A stretch of 64,000 nucleotides of DNA, taken from contig OZ038459.1 of NCBI GenBank assembly GCA_964036195.1, positions 5,143,206 to 5,207,205 of the forward strand. The letters are read 5' to 3'. The DNA is from Sphaerolaimus hirsutus (taxonomy: Eukaryota > Nematoda > Chromadorea > Monhysterida > Sphaerolaimidae). The notes below the pieces were generated by a model. The model was not told the DNA's origin. It was given only the letters and a program-made list of their open reading frames with translations, and did not search any database. Of the stretch, positions 1-12,253 are shown piece by piece (the stretch's first letter is position 1; each line of letters begins with the position of its first letter). The translations under genes were made by a program, and so were the position numbers.

Positions 1-1
1 C

Positions 2-2233
2 ACAACTCTTCATCAAAATTGCAGCACAGCTGTGAAGAGATTATACCATCACATGCATGGTATGAAGGACACCTCACAACGAAGGTTTGCACTCGAAAAT
101 GAACATGGGTTGATTTGCTCCGAAAATGAAATCAAGCGCGAATTAGAAAGTGCATGGGACATCATCATGTCCCCAAACCCGGGCGCGGTCACAATGGACG
201 CGCGCACATGGTTTGGCGCAGATATTGTATCAAACAATACAAAACGGGAATTATTAGAGCCGATCACCGAAACCGAAATACGGACGGAATTAAAACGGTT
301 CAAAAATAACAAATCTGCTGGCACAACAGCAATTTCACATGAAGTTTTGAAAATTCTAGACGCGAGTCGCATGTGCGCTATGGCGAGAATTTTCAACGAA
401 TGGCTGAATGGTGGCCAGATCAAAACAGACAAAAAAGTTTGTAAAATGGTGCTGCTACACAAGAAGGGGAGTACCATGGATGTGCGCAACTATCGCACGT
501 TGGGGATTGGCTGCAATATCGTGAAATTGTACATGTCAATTCTCAACAAACGCACATTGGCGGCGTTTGAAAAGCACAATGGGTTTGGCGATATCCAAGG
601 GGGTTTCCGCGGCAAACGCCGGACATTGGACAACTTGGTTGTCATGCAAGCATGCAAACGCCATGCCGACAAATCCAAGGGGAAGCTGATAACATGCTTC
701 GTGGATGCTGTCAAGGCGTTCGACAGGGTAAACAGGAAAAAACTGTGGGCAAAAATGGGCCACTTTGGTTTCCCCTCGAAATTTGTCCAAGCAATAGCAA
801 ATACGTATGACAAACAAAAATGCGTAATGACATTTGGCGATTATGAAAGCGATAAATTGGACTACCCGATTGGGTTGCGGCAGGGTTGCTGCTGGTCGCC
901 CACCGGCTTCATAATTTACCTGGCCGATCTGCGCCTACATTTAGAGGCGGCTGATGTAGGGGCCCGATTTGGGGTGCATAAAGTGCCAGCACTATTTTTT
1001 GCTGATGACATCTGCTTCCTTAGCAACACGGAAGCAGATTTACAGAGAATATTAGACATATTCACAAAATGGAGTTGGAATTGGGATGTCGCGATCAATG
1101 CGACAAAAAGCTACGTGCTCAGATGGGGACAAAAAGCAATAGCTGCCAAAAAGTGGCGCTTGGGAAAAACCCACAAAAGAGAAGACATGTATATTTCTGA
1201 AACAAACACCATAAAATATCTTGGTGTCACTATCTCGAGTGCCCGAGACACATTCGAAGAGCACCGGAAACAATCGGTTGCAAAAGCAGAAAGATTGGCT
1301 GCTTTAGCTTTAAAATCCACCCAATTGACAGACGCAAAATTTTGGTGCGTGGATTTCGTTTGGAAGCAGTACATCGAAAGCGCCGTTAGCTACGGATTGG
1401 AGGTAACGGGAATAAGGAAACCTCAATTGGAGGCCATAGATAGGGCATTCCTAAAAGCGGTCAAAATAAGTTTGTCCGTGCAAAAAACAACGTGCAGTGA
1501 CGCGATCTGGCACGATGTGGGCTCGACACGGCCCTCCGACAGAATTAAAAAACACACAATGATGTATTGTGGTTATTTACATCAATTGGAAAAAGGGCTG
1601 ACAAAAGATGCCTACCTTTTCATGAGTGAAAACCTGCCAAGGCGCGTAAATATGGCCGGCAGAGATCTGATGGGAACGTGTATCCCAGACCGGGCCAAAA
1701 TTTATGGCGAGAGTTACGGCACTGAATTTTCAAGCTTGGTAACGATGAAAAAGTGGTGGATGAACAAATTAATTCGACTACGATGTGTCGAAAGACAAAA
1801 CGCCGCGCTGAAAAATAGAGACAGCATGGCGCCGAGGGCAATGAATGTTGATGACACCCTCCAACTAAGAAATTATCGAAATGTGCATGCACGGTGGCTG
1901 CAGGCGCGGTACAATATGATAAAAGTACCAAGCGGAGTCCGATGCATGGACTGCAACAAAGCACAAGGAGGTGCGTTACTGACAGCCATGCATGTGCTGG
2001 TCACCTGCTTGCATCATAGGGCGGAAATAAAATCCCTAACAGAGAAACAGGGCGCAAACTGCCGGTGTAATTTTTCGGCGAAACCGGGGGCAATAGCCAA
2101 ATTACATTGGCTCACAGCAGAGAATCGCTGCCACAAACATCGCGAGGTAATTTCGCGATTCATCGCCAAACGAATTAAACACTGCGCTTGGCCGTGTATG
2201 CGCGCATCGAATAGCGCCGATTCCCGCACATAA
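2..2233 (+). CDS. Non-LTR (LINE) retrotransposon ORF2, 5'-truncated by window edge
   Basis: Reverse transcriptase of a LINE-type retrotransposon, which copies its own RNA into DNA at a nicked target. The frame is open from base 2 with no upstream stop, so the true start lies outside the window. The RT palm is clear: a HKKGS segment near residue 150, FVDAVKAFD (catalytic Asp, motif A) near residue 230, LRQGCCWSPT, and FADDICFL (catalytic Asp pair) near residue 330. A C-terminal C-x2-C-x12-H-x4-C cluster near residue 640 matches the cysteine-rich tail of many LINE proteins. No endonuclease domain is visible; it would lie upstream. There are no internal stops over about 740 codons, so the copy may be young. 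The clade was not resolved. Confidence 0.9.
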   Translation, partial: TTLHQNCSTAVKRLYHHMHGMKDTSQRRFALENEHGLICSENEIKRELESAWDIIMSPNPGAVTMDARTWFGADIVSNNTKRELLEPITETEIRTELKRFKNNKSAGTTAISHEVLKILDASRMCAMARIFNEWLNGGQIKTDKKVCKMVLLHKKGSTMDVRNYRTLGIGCNIVKLYMSILNKRTLAAFEKHNGFGDIQGGFRGKRRTLDNLVVMQACKRHADKSKGKLITCFVDAVKAFDRVNRKKLWAKMGHFGFPSKFVQAIANTYDKQKCVMTFGDYESDKLDYPIGLRQGCCWSPTGFIIYLADLRLHLEAADVGARFGVHKVPALFFADDICFLSNTEADLQRILDIFTKWSWNWDVAINATKSYVLRWGQKAIAAKKWRLGKTHKREDMYISETNTIKYLGVTISSARDTFEEHRKQSVAKAERLAALALKSTQLTDAKFWCVDFVWKQYIESAVSYGLEVTGIRKPQLEAIDRAFLKAVKISLSVQKTTCSDAIWHDVGSTRPSDRIKKHTMMYCGYLHQLEKGLTKDAYLFMSENLPRRVNMAGRDLMGTCIPDRAKIYGESYGTEFSSLVTMKKWWMNKLIRLRCVERQNAALKNRDSMAPRAMNVDDTLQLRNYRNVHARWLQARYNMIKVPSGVRCMDCNKAQGGALLTAMHVLVTCLHHRAEIKSLTEKQGANCRCNFSAKPGAIAKLHWLTAENRCHKHREVISRFIAKRIKHCAWPCMRASNSADSRT

Positions 2234-2520
2234 GGGATATCTTCGAGAGTTGATTATGGCTCTCCTTTCTACGCTTCTACACCGCGCCGGCTGATCGATA
2301 CATCGACACTCCTCGCGGACTACGGTGGACATTGTCCCGTGATTTGTACATTGATACATTTATGTAAATTCATGTAAATTTCGCGTTTATTATTCATGGT
2401 ACATTTAGCTTTAATTTAGGATCCGATGAGACTCATGTATAGTGACAATTCATTAGCAGTCTCAAATGTCAACAAAAATCGGAGCAAATGAAAATAAACT
2501 TCAAACTTCAACGGCTAACC
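2234..2520 (+). other. Probable 3' untranslated tail of the LINE element
   Basis: Follows the ORF stop. It includes short imperfect tandem units with TACATTGATAC and ATGTAAATTC around 2,345-2,375 and an AAATAAA-like signal near 2,491. The exact 3' end and target-site duplication could not be set, because the 5' end lies outside the window. Confidence 0.4.
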
Positions 2521-5500
2521 AGGGGGGTGCTGGGGGGTGCCATTTGGGGACAATGTAAAGAAATGTTGGCCCCACATTCACACAAAATTTTAGCTAGATT
2601 GGGCTGATCATTTGCACATGAGAATATTTCAAAAATTTATGCAGTCAATTTTCCATTTAAATTGTCCACCAGTTTAGTACCTGGGAAACAATTGCTTAAG
2701 CGTTTCACCGGGAAATTCACATGACAAGTGACAGGGGGTGGGACTGTCCCCTGGGGCCACTCCCAGACCCAGTAAAATTTCGAATGTTATGTAAAGTGTC
2801 AAGAGTCATGTAAAATGCCATGACGAAAATCAAACGACCAGTATAAGAAAAACTTGACATTTGACAGTGCATCGGAGTGGAATGTCCCTGTAGAATTGTT
2901 CGACAATTACAAGTCACAATGGCACAACGTTTATTTTATAAAAAAAGCTGAAAAAATTCACTGACGATCAAATCAAGGCTTGCAAATTATTTGACTATTG
3001 TTTCAGACGGTAAATTCAAAGCACTGCGCAACAATACAAAGCAAAAGTGTGAAAGTTAGACCGGTTCTCAAATACTGCACCGTATTTTCTTGAATAAACC
3101 CCCAGCCCAAAGTTTCGTGGGTCATGTAAGCAACTGTTTTTTACAATAATCCCCCACAAATGGAAACTGCATCCAGACAGTAAAATATAATAATTTTCTG
3201 TGACTTCATTGTGCCTTTCGCCATTTAAAAAAAAGAGTATTGAGCACACTTTAATAGCACCTTCAAATTGAAAACCCTGGGGCAAATTCAAGAATGTACG
3301 GTAGACAAAACAAGTGACAACCCCTTTCAAAGCACTTTCATGTATCCATGTGTTTCGTTTCATCAATTCATTCAACATGGTACGGGAAAAATGTATGAAA
3401 TATTTACCCGTTCTGTTCCGAAATTACTTGAGGGCGATTATAGCAGCTAAATGTATGCAAATGTTACGTATATTTTTAGAATTTGTCCATTATCTTCCCA
3501 TGCATACTTTAGCGAAACTCCAGTCACTTACTTACTTACTCACTTACTCCAGTCAGTTACTTTGCACATGCAGCTATTTATGTCACACATTGGAAGCATG
3601 CCAACAGTAATAAACGTAAGATGGAAATTTAAACAACGTAAGTTGTTTAAACGACATTGAACGTTGTCTCACGTTGGAAGCGTATAAACACAACGTAACA
3701 AAAATACCGTTTAAACGCTGTCCATTCCTCTTGATCGCGTATTTTCAATGTCATTTTTGCCAGAAGAATATTTTCAAGACAAAACTTTCGCAATACCACC
3801 AATTTCGGAACAGACCGTGCGCGGAAAAAAAACAGTCAATAAAACTGAGACAGTCCCCAAGGTGCAAAAACAAATGGAATATTTAATAAAGTTTTAGAGA
3901 AGTGCGCGCTTCTATTGGGGGGAGCATTCACACATTTTGGGCGTAATTCGATACTCGAACGGGGGAAAATAAAGCCTTGTTATTTACAATAAGTCGGAAT
4001 AAAGGCGGATATAATTACAACAAAATGTGGGTACTTTGTCGCTTTGATTTTACACATTACAAGTATATTCTGTTTGTACACAATGGACAATGTTTTCATA
4101 GACAACAAGTATTATATATTGTACATAAAATATTTACAAACAAGCGAACTCAATAATCCCTCAGTATCCAGACTAGTAATTAATAAATACCGTTAATCCT
4201 CGAATAGTGCAATTATTTTTGTCAGACTTTGGACTGGAGAGTTATTCAAGGGGAGGAGTTTTTCCAACAGGATATTAAGTGAATTTAATTTACGCAAAAT
4301 TAATTTATTTTATGAACTGGGATTAAGTCAATTGTACCATAAATTCCTAATTAAATAGGCCCATAAAACGTCAGAATGCAAATTCTATAATAAAAATCAA
4401 GCAATAAAATCGATGCTAGTAAACATAAAATACAAAAAACATTGACATGTTTTTAAAGAACACATACATAGAACACAAGAAAAATATCTTTTCAGGGATT
4501 TAATAGATTTGGACCCCTCCGGTGGTTCATATACATCGTAAATCGCTCCTCCGGAAGGAGAGATAGCTGAAGAAAAAAAAATTTTTTCTTGGGGAGGGAG
4601 GGGGGGGGGGGTTCGCGGGAGTTCAATATCTACACTTTTTTATGTTGTTGGAAAATAGTTACATAAACATAGTTAAAGGAGGGCTTATTCGAGGATTTAC
4701 GCTACATTTTTATGTACATAGGTGTGTACATCAAAAATTAGCAGAGCATAATGCTGACCAGTTGAATACTTCAATAAATATCGATCAATTAAAAATATTT
4801 ACCATGATAAGAAATCGCTAAAAAAATTCAATGTTAAAAATTGAATTACAGAAGGACTCCAGGCTAAACGTATCCGCTATAAAACTGAAAGCAAATCTAC
4901 CCAGTTTGTCAAAGGAAAGTTTATTTAGGGCACAAAACGAAGTGCTTTATGGCTTTATTCGGAGAACGCCACCTGCTTTAAACTGGGATTCTGATTATAC
5001 TCGGCGGACTTGATGCTCTGCACTCGCACAGATTCATGTCTTTAGCTGGCAGACCGCCAACCGAAAACTTATGAACCGAATTTTCGCAACAAAAGGAAAG
5101 AAAAATGCCTACTATACTTAGCATTTCCGAAGCCAAAAGCCCTTATTTTCGCTAACAAACTCATTCACCAAAGCACATATTTTCACACATAGGTAATCAC
5201 TGTTGAGCTTGACAGTTTTGTGCCCCAAATTTACCAGTTATTTCCACCAAAAGCTAGTTGAAAACAATTGCCATTTACTAGCAATCGTGACAATCTTGAA
5301 AATAACTCCGATTTTCAGTACTGAATAACAACTTGTTTTGTTTTTACACAGCGACATGAGTTCTCCAATGGCTACACACACGCTAGTTGTCAACCGAAAT
5401 TCTTAAAGCAGCCTTGAACGCATTTGAGTTCACCGCTGTCCGTCAACTTAGCTCCAGTAAACTCAATTCAAATGTATTCAAATCTGGGTTTCAAAGTGTG

Positions 5501-5579
5501 GGTTTACTCAATATTTTATACTTCACTTTTAACACTAACAGTTCGCAAACTAGTGTGTGCAGCGAGAAAGAACCAGCTT
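2521..5579. other. AT-rich intergenic repeat remnants
   Basis: No supportable gene. Contents: a copy of the dispersed GTAAAATGTCAAATG-type repeat at about 2,765-2,830, a CTTACT microsatellite at about 3,525-3,565, a CCGTATTTTCTTGAATAA repeat end near 3,078, a poly-G run near 4,600, and an ATACTCGGCGGAC repeat end near 4,996. Confidence 0.5.
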
Positions 5580-8114
5580 TCAGCAGTAACAACTGGTGTC
5601 ACCATACTGACTACCGTAATCCAATGAATTTGAGCTACTGTGCCTCAAAAGTCCCGGCTTTATGCCATCCCAGCCATCGTGAAGTGCCAAATCGCCTTTT
5701 TCCATTCTGGAGTAAATTTCTCTGGCGATCATCAAAAAACACTCCTCGATGTTGGTACCGGCAACTGCGCTGGTTTCTACGAAACTCATTTTGTTGTGTT
5801 TCGCGAAATATTCACCCTCTTCGTAGAGTACCTGCGTTATTTTTCGTATTTTTATTATTGAAAAAAAATCGGTGGAAAAGGGTATAGTTATAGGCATGAT
5901 CGGTGATTTTTCAACGGTTACTTTAAACGTGACATTGAAAAAAACGTCTAAAACAAAAAAATATATATCTGAAAAATGGCAAAAATGTACTAGAATTATA
6001 AACAATGAATAAACGTTTTTCGAAGGTATCGATTGGCAAAAGGTAAAAAATTAGCGATTACGAATGGAACGCTCATGAATGATTTGGAAAACTGCGAGCA
6101 ATCAGGGGATAGTATATAACGTCCACCGGAGGGGATGCAGTGCGTTTTGAGTGTGAAATGGGCGAATTCGGAAATGTCTGGACATTTTTAAAAACTGCAA
6201 GAGTGCTTTTAAAAAAAGCGGGTCTGTTGAAAAAAACACTCTTTCCATAGCCAGGTGTACCCACCAATCAGACCCCTGAACCCACCCCAACTTCCACCCA
6301 CCTGTCTTTTAGCATCCAAATCACTCTTATGGCCCACCAATTGGAACACGCACCCACTGGGACTGGGCCCGCCCACGTTGCCACTGGCCTCGTGCAGCCA
6401 GTCCAGGGCGTGCTCGAAGGTGCTCCTCTGCGTGATGTCGTAGCACAGCAGCACGCCCACCGTGTTCCGGTAGTAGGAGCGCGTGATCGATCTGGGGGGG
6501 TAAGTTTGGGGTTGGGGGTAGGTTCACACGGGATTGACTTTTCGGGATTGGGGTCGAAGGATCGAGATTTTGGCCCTATTCTGGCATTCAGAGTTGTTCA
6601 CAAAGGTTTAAAAACATTCTCGGGTGCCAGAAACGTGGCATAATATAGATGAGGTTTCCGTTCGCATTTTTACTGCAAAACATCACTTTTTCACTTTTTT
6701 ATTTCCACTGATTTTTACAGGATCGAGATTGGAGTCACGCGATCGGGGTCGGGATCGGGTTTTGAAAATTTTCGGGATCAGGAACGGGATTGGCTTTTTT
6801 GGGATTTCGGGATCGGGATTGTGGTTTTGGGATCGGGACCACAATAGGGTTCAAACGGGATCCCGATCCCGGATCCCGTGAAATTCCGGGATTTAGCAGT
6901 CCCGATCCCGAAACCCCAATCCCGATACCGAAATCCAAAAATACCAATCCCGATCCCGATCCCGAAAACTTTCAAATCACGATCCCGAGAATCTCTCAAG
7001 TCCGGGATCCCAATCCCGGAAAAAATAGTGGAAATTATAAAAAGTGAAAAAATGACATTTTTGCCTGCAAAAATGTGAACGCAAACCCCCAGCGTCCATT
7101 TTATGTCACTTTTCTGGCATCCAACAGTGTTTTGAGACCTTTATGAACAACTGTGAATGCCAGAACAGTGACGAAAATCTCTATCCCTAGACCCCAATCC
7201 CGATCCCGAAAAAATGCCAATCCCGATCCCGTGACCCCAATCCCGGCCAATTCGGATCCAAATCCCGAAATCTCAAAATACCAATCCCGATACCGAAACC
7301 CCAATCCCGATCCCGAAATTTCAAAAAGTGAATCCCGATCCCGATCCCGTAAAGTCAATCCCGTTTGAACCCTAGACCACAAACCCCGAAAATTCTCGGG
7401 ATTCGGAATCCCGTCTGAACCCTAGTGGGGGAGGGACCGGGGTACACCCCCAAACGCTCCAACTATCTATCTATCCCCAGGGCCGCTCAGCTATCTATCT
7501 ATCCCACCCGGAAGGAAATGTTTTGGCTACTATACCCCGAACCCACGCCAGGCCCGAAGCGGTCCGCTGTCCATCCATCCATCTATCTATCAATCTATGG
7601 AATTGGTCATTACAAAGGTAGGGAATGGGGGTGGTGATAGGGATGGTCAGAGCTTTTTTTTTTAAAAATGTTGTTTTTAAAAAAACGCAAGCATCAGAAT
7701 CTACCTTTTTAAACCGCTACCACAACCTATAGTGCTTATTTACAAGGTATTTTCGAATAGTTATGAAATGCTAATCAGTTCAGTTACAATTTATGGCTTG
7801 ACTTTCCAGTTATAACGTCACCTACATGTCATCCTGTAACTTCACCACGGTTGACCTTGTATCAAACATTATAAAAACAACAACAACAACAAAGCGAACC
7901 TAAACTTTTCCTGACCCGCGGTGTCCCACAACTGCAATTTTATTCTCAAATCGGGTCTAATTTGCACAAGTCGGGCATAAAAATCCACCCCCACAGTGGC
8001 GTCGCAAACATCCGCACATCTTCCTTCAGTGAAATATTTCAATAATGACGATTTTCCGACCGTGCTGTCTCCAATTAAAATCAGGCGAAATTGATACTCG
8101 TATAGGGGGTCCAT
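5580..8114 (-). CDS. Rab39: Rab39-like small GTPase, three exons
   Basis: Membrane-trafficking GTPase that cycles between GDP- and GTP-bound forms and is prenylated at the C-terminus. Exons (minus strand): 7,900-8,114, 6,302-6,491 and 5,580-5,831; phases match (2, 0) and all borders are GT-AG. About 218 residues, the usual Rab39 length. Exon 1 carries the P-loop GDSTVGKSS, switch I TVGVDF and switch II WDTAGQE. Exon 2 starts within the SITRSYYRN stretch typical of Rab39 and ends after GHKSD, the Rab39 variant of the NKxD guanine motif. Exon 3 has ETSA (G5) and a DGWDGIKPG stretch seen in Rab39 tails, and ends Cys-Tyr-Cys for double geranylgeranylation. The start is the first Met before YEYQFRLILIGD. 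Intron 1 holds two nested hAT-type elements; the gene looks intact. Confidence 0.93.
6519..7424. mobile_element. hAT-type MITE with GGGATC word arrays (outer element)
   Basis: Left end TAGGTTCACACGGGAT at 6,519 and right end ATCCCGTCTGAACCCTA to 7,424 are inverted copies. The flanks GTTGGGGG and GTGGGGGA are an imperfect 8-bp target duplication. GGGATCGGGATT-type words are repeated inside both ends. It lies in Rab39 intron 1 and is split by the younger element at 6,845-7,374. Confidence 0.7.
6845..7374. mobile_element. hAT-type MITE with GGGATC word arrays (nested, 530 bp)
   Basis: Termini TAGGGTTCAAACGGGAT and its inverse ending TTGAACCCTA. A perfect 8-bp target-site duplication GACCACAA lies at 6,837-6,844 and 7,375-7,382. 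Words of the form GATCCCGATCCC fill both ends. It is inserted into a relative of the same family. No coding capacity. Confidence 0.88.
7440..7600. repeat. ATCT-type microsatellite
   Basis: Interrupted runs of TATCTATCTATCC near 7,460-7,505 and ATCCATCCATCTATC near 7,570-7,595, inside Rab39 intron 1. Confidence 0.8.
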
Positions 8115-9666
8115 TTGGAAGGCTGTGGGTGTAGGGGTTTATTTTCGAATGTGTAAAAGAAGTTTTGTAAAATCATAACTGTGTTCTATACAGAACATTC
8201 TGGAAGCATTAAAATAATGTTGTTCCCATCGAACAAAATAATTAATTAATTATTAATTAATAAAAATAATTATTATCGCAGCCAACGCAAACGCAAATTT
8301 TGCAATCATAATTTGTTCACACCAAAATTTCAAAAATTCCGCAAGTGGAGAATTTAAAAAATCAATCTATAAATGAGTTATAAAAAATCAATTTATAAAG
8401 TTAAACTTATAATAAAAGTAAATGTACAAGTGAGAAGTGAAAAGGCAAGTGACAGGAAATCGCCAAAAACGACTTTTTACTTGCCACTTCGCTTCTCACT
8501 TATAAACTCAAACTTCTTTTAACTTGTTAATCCTCATTTATAAATTTCTTTATTGCGGAATTGGAAACCAGGATAAACACACTTAAAAAACAACCCACCT
8601 CTACTGGAAGCGATTTTACTCAAATCATCAGCTTTGTATTCTACGATAAACTGTCTATTATCCACGGGACTAGCGAAAGTATCACAATGGCCGTTCATAC
8701 AAAGTTGGACCAGTGCCAAATGTCAAATTTCTGTTAAAATAAGTAAGGGTACAACATGAGCGGCGATACTCGTCTAGTATGTAAGGATATTTTCCTGTGT
8801 TTCTGCGTATAAAGTTGGGTTGATTTTTGGGAATTAAGTAATCGTGAGGAAAATCCCGTGACTATCACAAGGGCAGATTTTTCTTTATTTTGGAAATAGT
8901 ATACACAGTCGTTCTGAGACTCAGGAAAATGCAAACCAGAAGGTAATAAATGATGACTCACAGAATGAACTCAAGACACTTGACCAAACTATTCAATACA
9001 TTGTTACCAAATATCTGATTTCATAAATAATAGTTGTGGTTAAGTTCTTGCCTCTTTAACTTGTACTTTACTTTTACGTTACTCTTTAGTTTTTACTTTA
9101 CCCATAATTTTGTCCATAATACTCTTCAATCAAATGTTACAACTTTTCTGATTTATCTACAGTGAGGATGGATTTAGAAAGATGAATTTGATCTTACTTT
9201 TCCCATGTAACCAGTCCTGAGCCACAGCTGATTTTTCAAGTTTATTTGGGTCCTGTGCACATTTTTCAAGTTTTTTTATCCTTGAAGGTTGACTAAAGTT
9301 GACTGGATGTCCTGGGGCTATGCTACAAAATAAAATATTGTGCATATGAAACAAACAATCACAAACACCAATAATTAAACAAAATCATCATTGAAAGTCA
9401 CTATCACAAGCAATCACCAACAAACAAAGAACATTCAATTCACTTCAGCTGGAGCATAAGAGTCACATAAGTAATCACCAGTGACATCATCTGTTGTGAA
9501 ATTTCGGATTTTTTCTTCTCTAAATTACTTTCCATAGTTTAAAATCAACTCATATGTAAACACATACATTTTTGCACAGAGGCACATACCAGATTTGCTC
9601 AAACAATTCCTTGCTGAATGAATTTTTTGTTGTACTTTTTGAGGGGGTTCAATGATTGCATGCAAC
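8115..9666. other. AT-rich sequence upstream of Rab39, no gene supported
   Basis: Presumably holds the Rab39 promoter and 5' UTR, but no TATA box or other element could be placed with confidence. Short open frames here lack family features. A pair of partly inverted stretches rich in CACTT/AAGTG lies near 8,430-8,500. Confidence 0.35.
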
Positions 9667-10459
9667 TAGTGATGGAATGGCGCCATGGCGCTGGCGCCAT
9701 TTGAGGGCGCCAAAGGGCGCCGCGCCACGGCGCCCTTGGCGCTTGGCGCCCTTTTTCCGTGGCGCCCTTGGCGCCTGGCGCCCTGCTTTTAAAGGGCGCC
9801 AAAATGGCGCCAGCATGTTTTCAAGCTTAGTGCTGCATATATGGTAAAAAATAACATAGCGCATGCGTGTATAGTAAAAATTTGCCGGAAAAATTGATGA
9901 AGTGGTGCGAGTGGACGAAAACTTTTCATCCAATGGTTATACAGACGCATCTGACGGATCAGAAGCTGAGAATGATTGAAATTTGCAAACCCGTGAATCA
10001 ACGGGTTCAAATTGCCACAATTCCGTTTTCATCCACTTCAAGAAAATATCCATTGGAAAAATGTAATTGAAGTGAATGCATCGTTTCGTTGAATGACAAT
10101 TCACAATTCATTGTGTTTCAATTGAACGTCACACGTGACACATGAGTATGAATTCTGCAAAACATTTTTGTTGCTTGTCTGGTTTTTGTTGGAGATCATG
10201 GAGAACATGGATAAAGTTATCGGTGTGTGCACTACATTTCGGGCACACGCAGGGTTACGTACGCACTTATTTTTCCTGGCGCCATTGGCGCCTGGCGTCC
10301 TATTTTTCAAATGGCGCCATGGCGCCCTTGGCGCCCGGCGCCCTTTTTCTGTGGCGCCCTTTTTCTGTGGCGCCCTTGGCGCTTGGCGCCCGCTTTCCGA
10401 ATGGCGCCATGGCGCCATTGGCGCCTGGCGCCCTTTTTTCTGGCGTTTTTCCATCACTA
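9667..10459. mobile_element. hAT-type non-autonomous element with GGCGCC word arrays (793 bp)
   Basis: Ends TAGTGATGGAATGGCGCC (left) and GGCGTTTTTCCATCACTA (right) are inverted. A perfect 8-bp target-site duplication CATGCAAC lies at 9,659-9,666 and 10,460-10,467. Terminal arrays of GGCGCC/AAGCGCC words span about 9,678-9,812 and 10,278-10,445 and surround about 450 bp of unrelated core. No transposase is encoded. Confidence 0.92.
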
Positions 10460-10479
10460 CATGCAACCATTGACATAAA

Positions 10480-10730
10480 ATGTAAAATTAGTTCCCTGGC
10501 ATAAAATGATGATGTAAAATAATAAAAAATTGAATTTTTGAATTCGTTCTAGCTGTGGCTGACAACACTGCGTATTTGACATGATTAAGGTATTGATACA
10601 TATTTATATTATACATAAAATTTTTTAGACCTGTAGCATCATCCACACTCATACATTAATTTATTTTACAACATAATTTTTTTGTCATATTACGTCAAAT
10701 TCACGCTGGGTTGTAATCTCAGTTTTTTAG
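10480..10730. repeat. Diverged half of the GACGTGAAATGATG fold-back family
   Basis: Segments such as ATTGAATTTTTGAATTCG, CTAGCTGTGGCTGA and ATGATTAAGGTATTGAT match one arm of the palindromic element at 23,988-24,512. It is degenerate and one arm is missing. Confidence 0.55.
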
Positions 10731-10908
10731 ATGGGAAGAATAATTTAAGGGGAATAATTTTTTCCTCTCTCATCTAACAGAGTGTGGGGGGTTATTCAAG
10801 AGAGGGAGATTTATTTGATTGAATCAAGGAAATTATTCAGGCAAATATGGTATATCCACTGTACCAGTGACCAGTGACAAGAGAAATAAAGTATAATAAA
10901 GACCTCAC

Positions 10909-11010
10909 CGTGAGCAGCACTGATCGTGTGATGGGAAAAATCTTCAGACATGTCATAGCCTTCTTTGTGTTCTGCATTCTTGTCAAGTATTCACATACGG
11001 CATTGCCTGT
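10909..11010 (-). CDS. Gustatory-receptor-like gene, penultimate exon
   Basis: A 102-bp exon in phase 0 on both sides, with acceptor AAAATGCAG before base 11,010 and donor CACG|GTGAGG after 10,909. It encodes 34 residues ending IFPITRSVLLT, which resembles the stretch just before the last membrane helix of arthropod gustatory receptors. The phase fits the donor of the exon at 11,399-12,217. The final exon, expected to carry the TYxxxLxQF-like signature, was not found; read-through into the intron gives a short hydrophobic tail and a stop. The gene may be incomplete or a pseudogene. Confidence 0.5.
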
Positions 11011-11398
11011 CTGCATTTTATTGTAATGTTTTTCCAGAGATTCGAAAGAAAGAAATTGGAACAAATTTTGGGAAAATGTCTGCTGTGAATTCTAATTTTT
11101 ATAACTTGGACTTTTTGAATTGGATTGAAAATAGAAACACGATGCTGATCTGGGAGTTTTTCAAAGCGGGTTGTTTGAGGGGGCTGATGTTTTAGAATGT
11201 GTAGTTCACACATTTTCTGATTACCTACATTGGTGTATTATTTTATATTTGATGAGCAAGTTATACAATAGGGAGGTGAAGGACCTAAATCTACTTCAAA
11301 ACCTGATTACTTCCATTTCAATTCAGCACCTTATGTTCTATCTTTATGACTTAATTATTGATATTGATAAATTTATACACATAAAATTACATATTTAC

Positions 11399-12217
11399 CT
11401 TGATTGTGACATCCTCACCAAATGGAATTTTCTTTGAAAGCAAATGTGGAAAATCATCAATCTGTGCACAGAGAGAAATTTTTGAGGTGAAAAAATTGAT
11501 TAAAAAATGTTTTACAAAACTCGCCTGTTCATTTGTCAATGCTGCCACAATAATAATTAATGTATAGAGAATACCAAACTCAACCAATAACTTAATTGTT
11601 AAAATAAAATAACCATTGTAGAATGACGCATCAGAGAAAACTATCATAAAATAGATGACAATTACTACAAATGGTGCATGAAGCAAAAACATTGCCGCAA
11701 AGAGAACCCCGTTATACCCATCCAGCTTTTCCACAACTTCACACAATTTTGAATGTTTTTTGATGAATGGAAAAATTTTATCATAAAAATCTTGTCTTGT
11801 TGAAATATGGATTTTTTCCTTTGTGAAGTTTATATTGAAAGCTTTTATGTCATGATAAATATTTAGTATGATAATAAGGACATTCATTATATAAATTATG
11901 GATGAGTGCACACAAATGGAACTAAACAGTACTCCAATACTGCACAATGCTCCCGCATTTTGTGCAATAATATTCTTTGGATTTTTTGTTGTGAAGGGCG
12001 CATCAACTATTGCAAGATGCACATCAAAACCAAATGACACTGACAGGAGTAAAATACATATAATCTGAAAAAATAACAGCTTTGTACTGAATTGTTTTTT
12101 CCATACAATATTCATCCCAATGCTGCTAAATTGGCCACCGATTAATTTATACATTGCATAAACATAAATGCATGCACCCTCCAGATTTCCCAATGTACAG
12201 AAAACTTCCCTCATCAT
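11399..12217 (-). CDS. Gustatory-receptor-like (7tm_7) protein, main exon
   Basis: An open frame of about 270 codons ending at a strong donor (ATCAAG|GTAAATATG). It encodes at least four hydrophobic helices: around LLFFQIICILLLSV, a long double stretch SIGVLFSSICVHSSIIYIMN, MFLLHAPFVVIVIYFMIVF, and LLVEFGILYTLIIIVAAL. Between helices are polar loops with KHSKLCEVVEKLDG, a layout typical of chemosensory receptors of the gustatory receptor family, ligand-gated channels in sensory neuron membranes. The 5' border is uncertain: an in-frame stop lies shortly upstream, so an acceptor must lie near 12,190-12,217. No conserved signature was confirmed by search, so another multi-pass family remains possible. 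Confidence 0.55.
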
Positions 12218-12253
12218 ATTTCCATCAGCCAGTGAAACATGTTTATGGTGTCA

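Noticed and set aside
5387..5887. 166-codon frame on the + strand
   Set aside because: Antisense to Rab39 exon 3, which is supported by family motifs and splice phases.
6735..7382. Arg/Asp/Pro-rich frames in the GGGATC arrays
   Set aside because: Repeat-derived; they lie in an intron and in MITE ends.
9599..10504. Trp/Arg/Ala-rich frames over the GGCGCC arrays (also at 26.6, 29.8, 30.8, 41.0, 42.4 and 43.4 kb)
   Set aside because: Shadow frames of GGCGCC/AAGCGCC word arrays in hAT-type element ends, not proteins.
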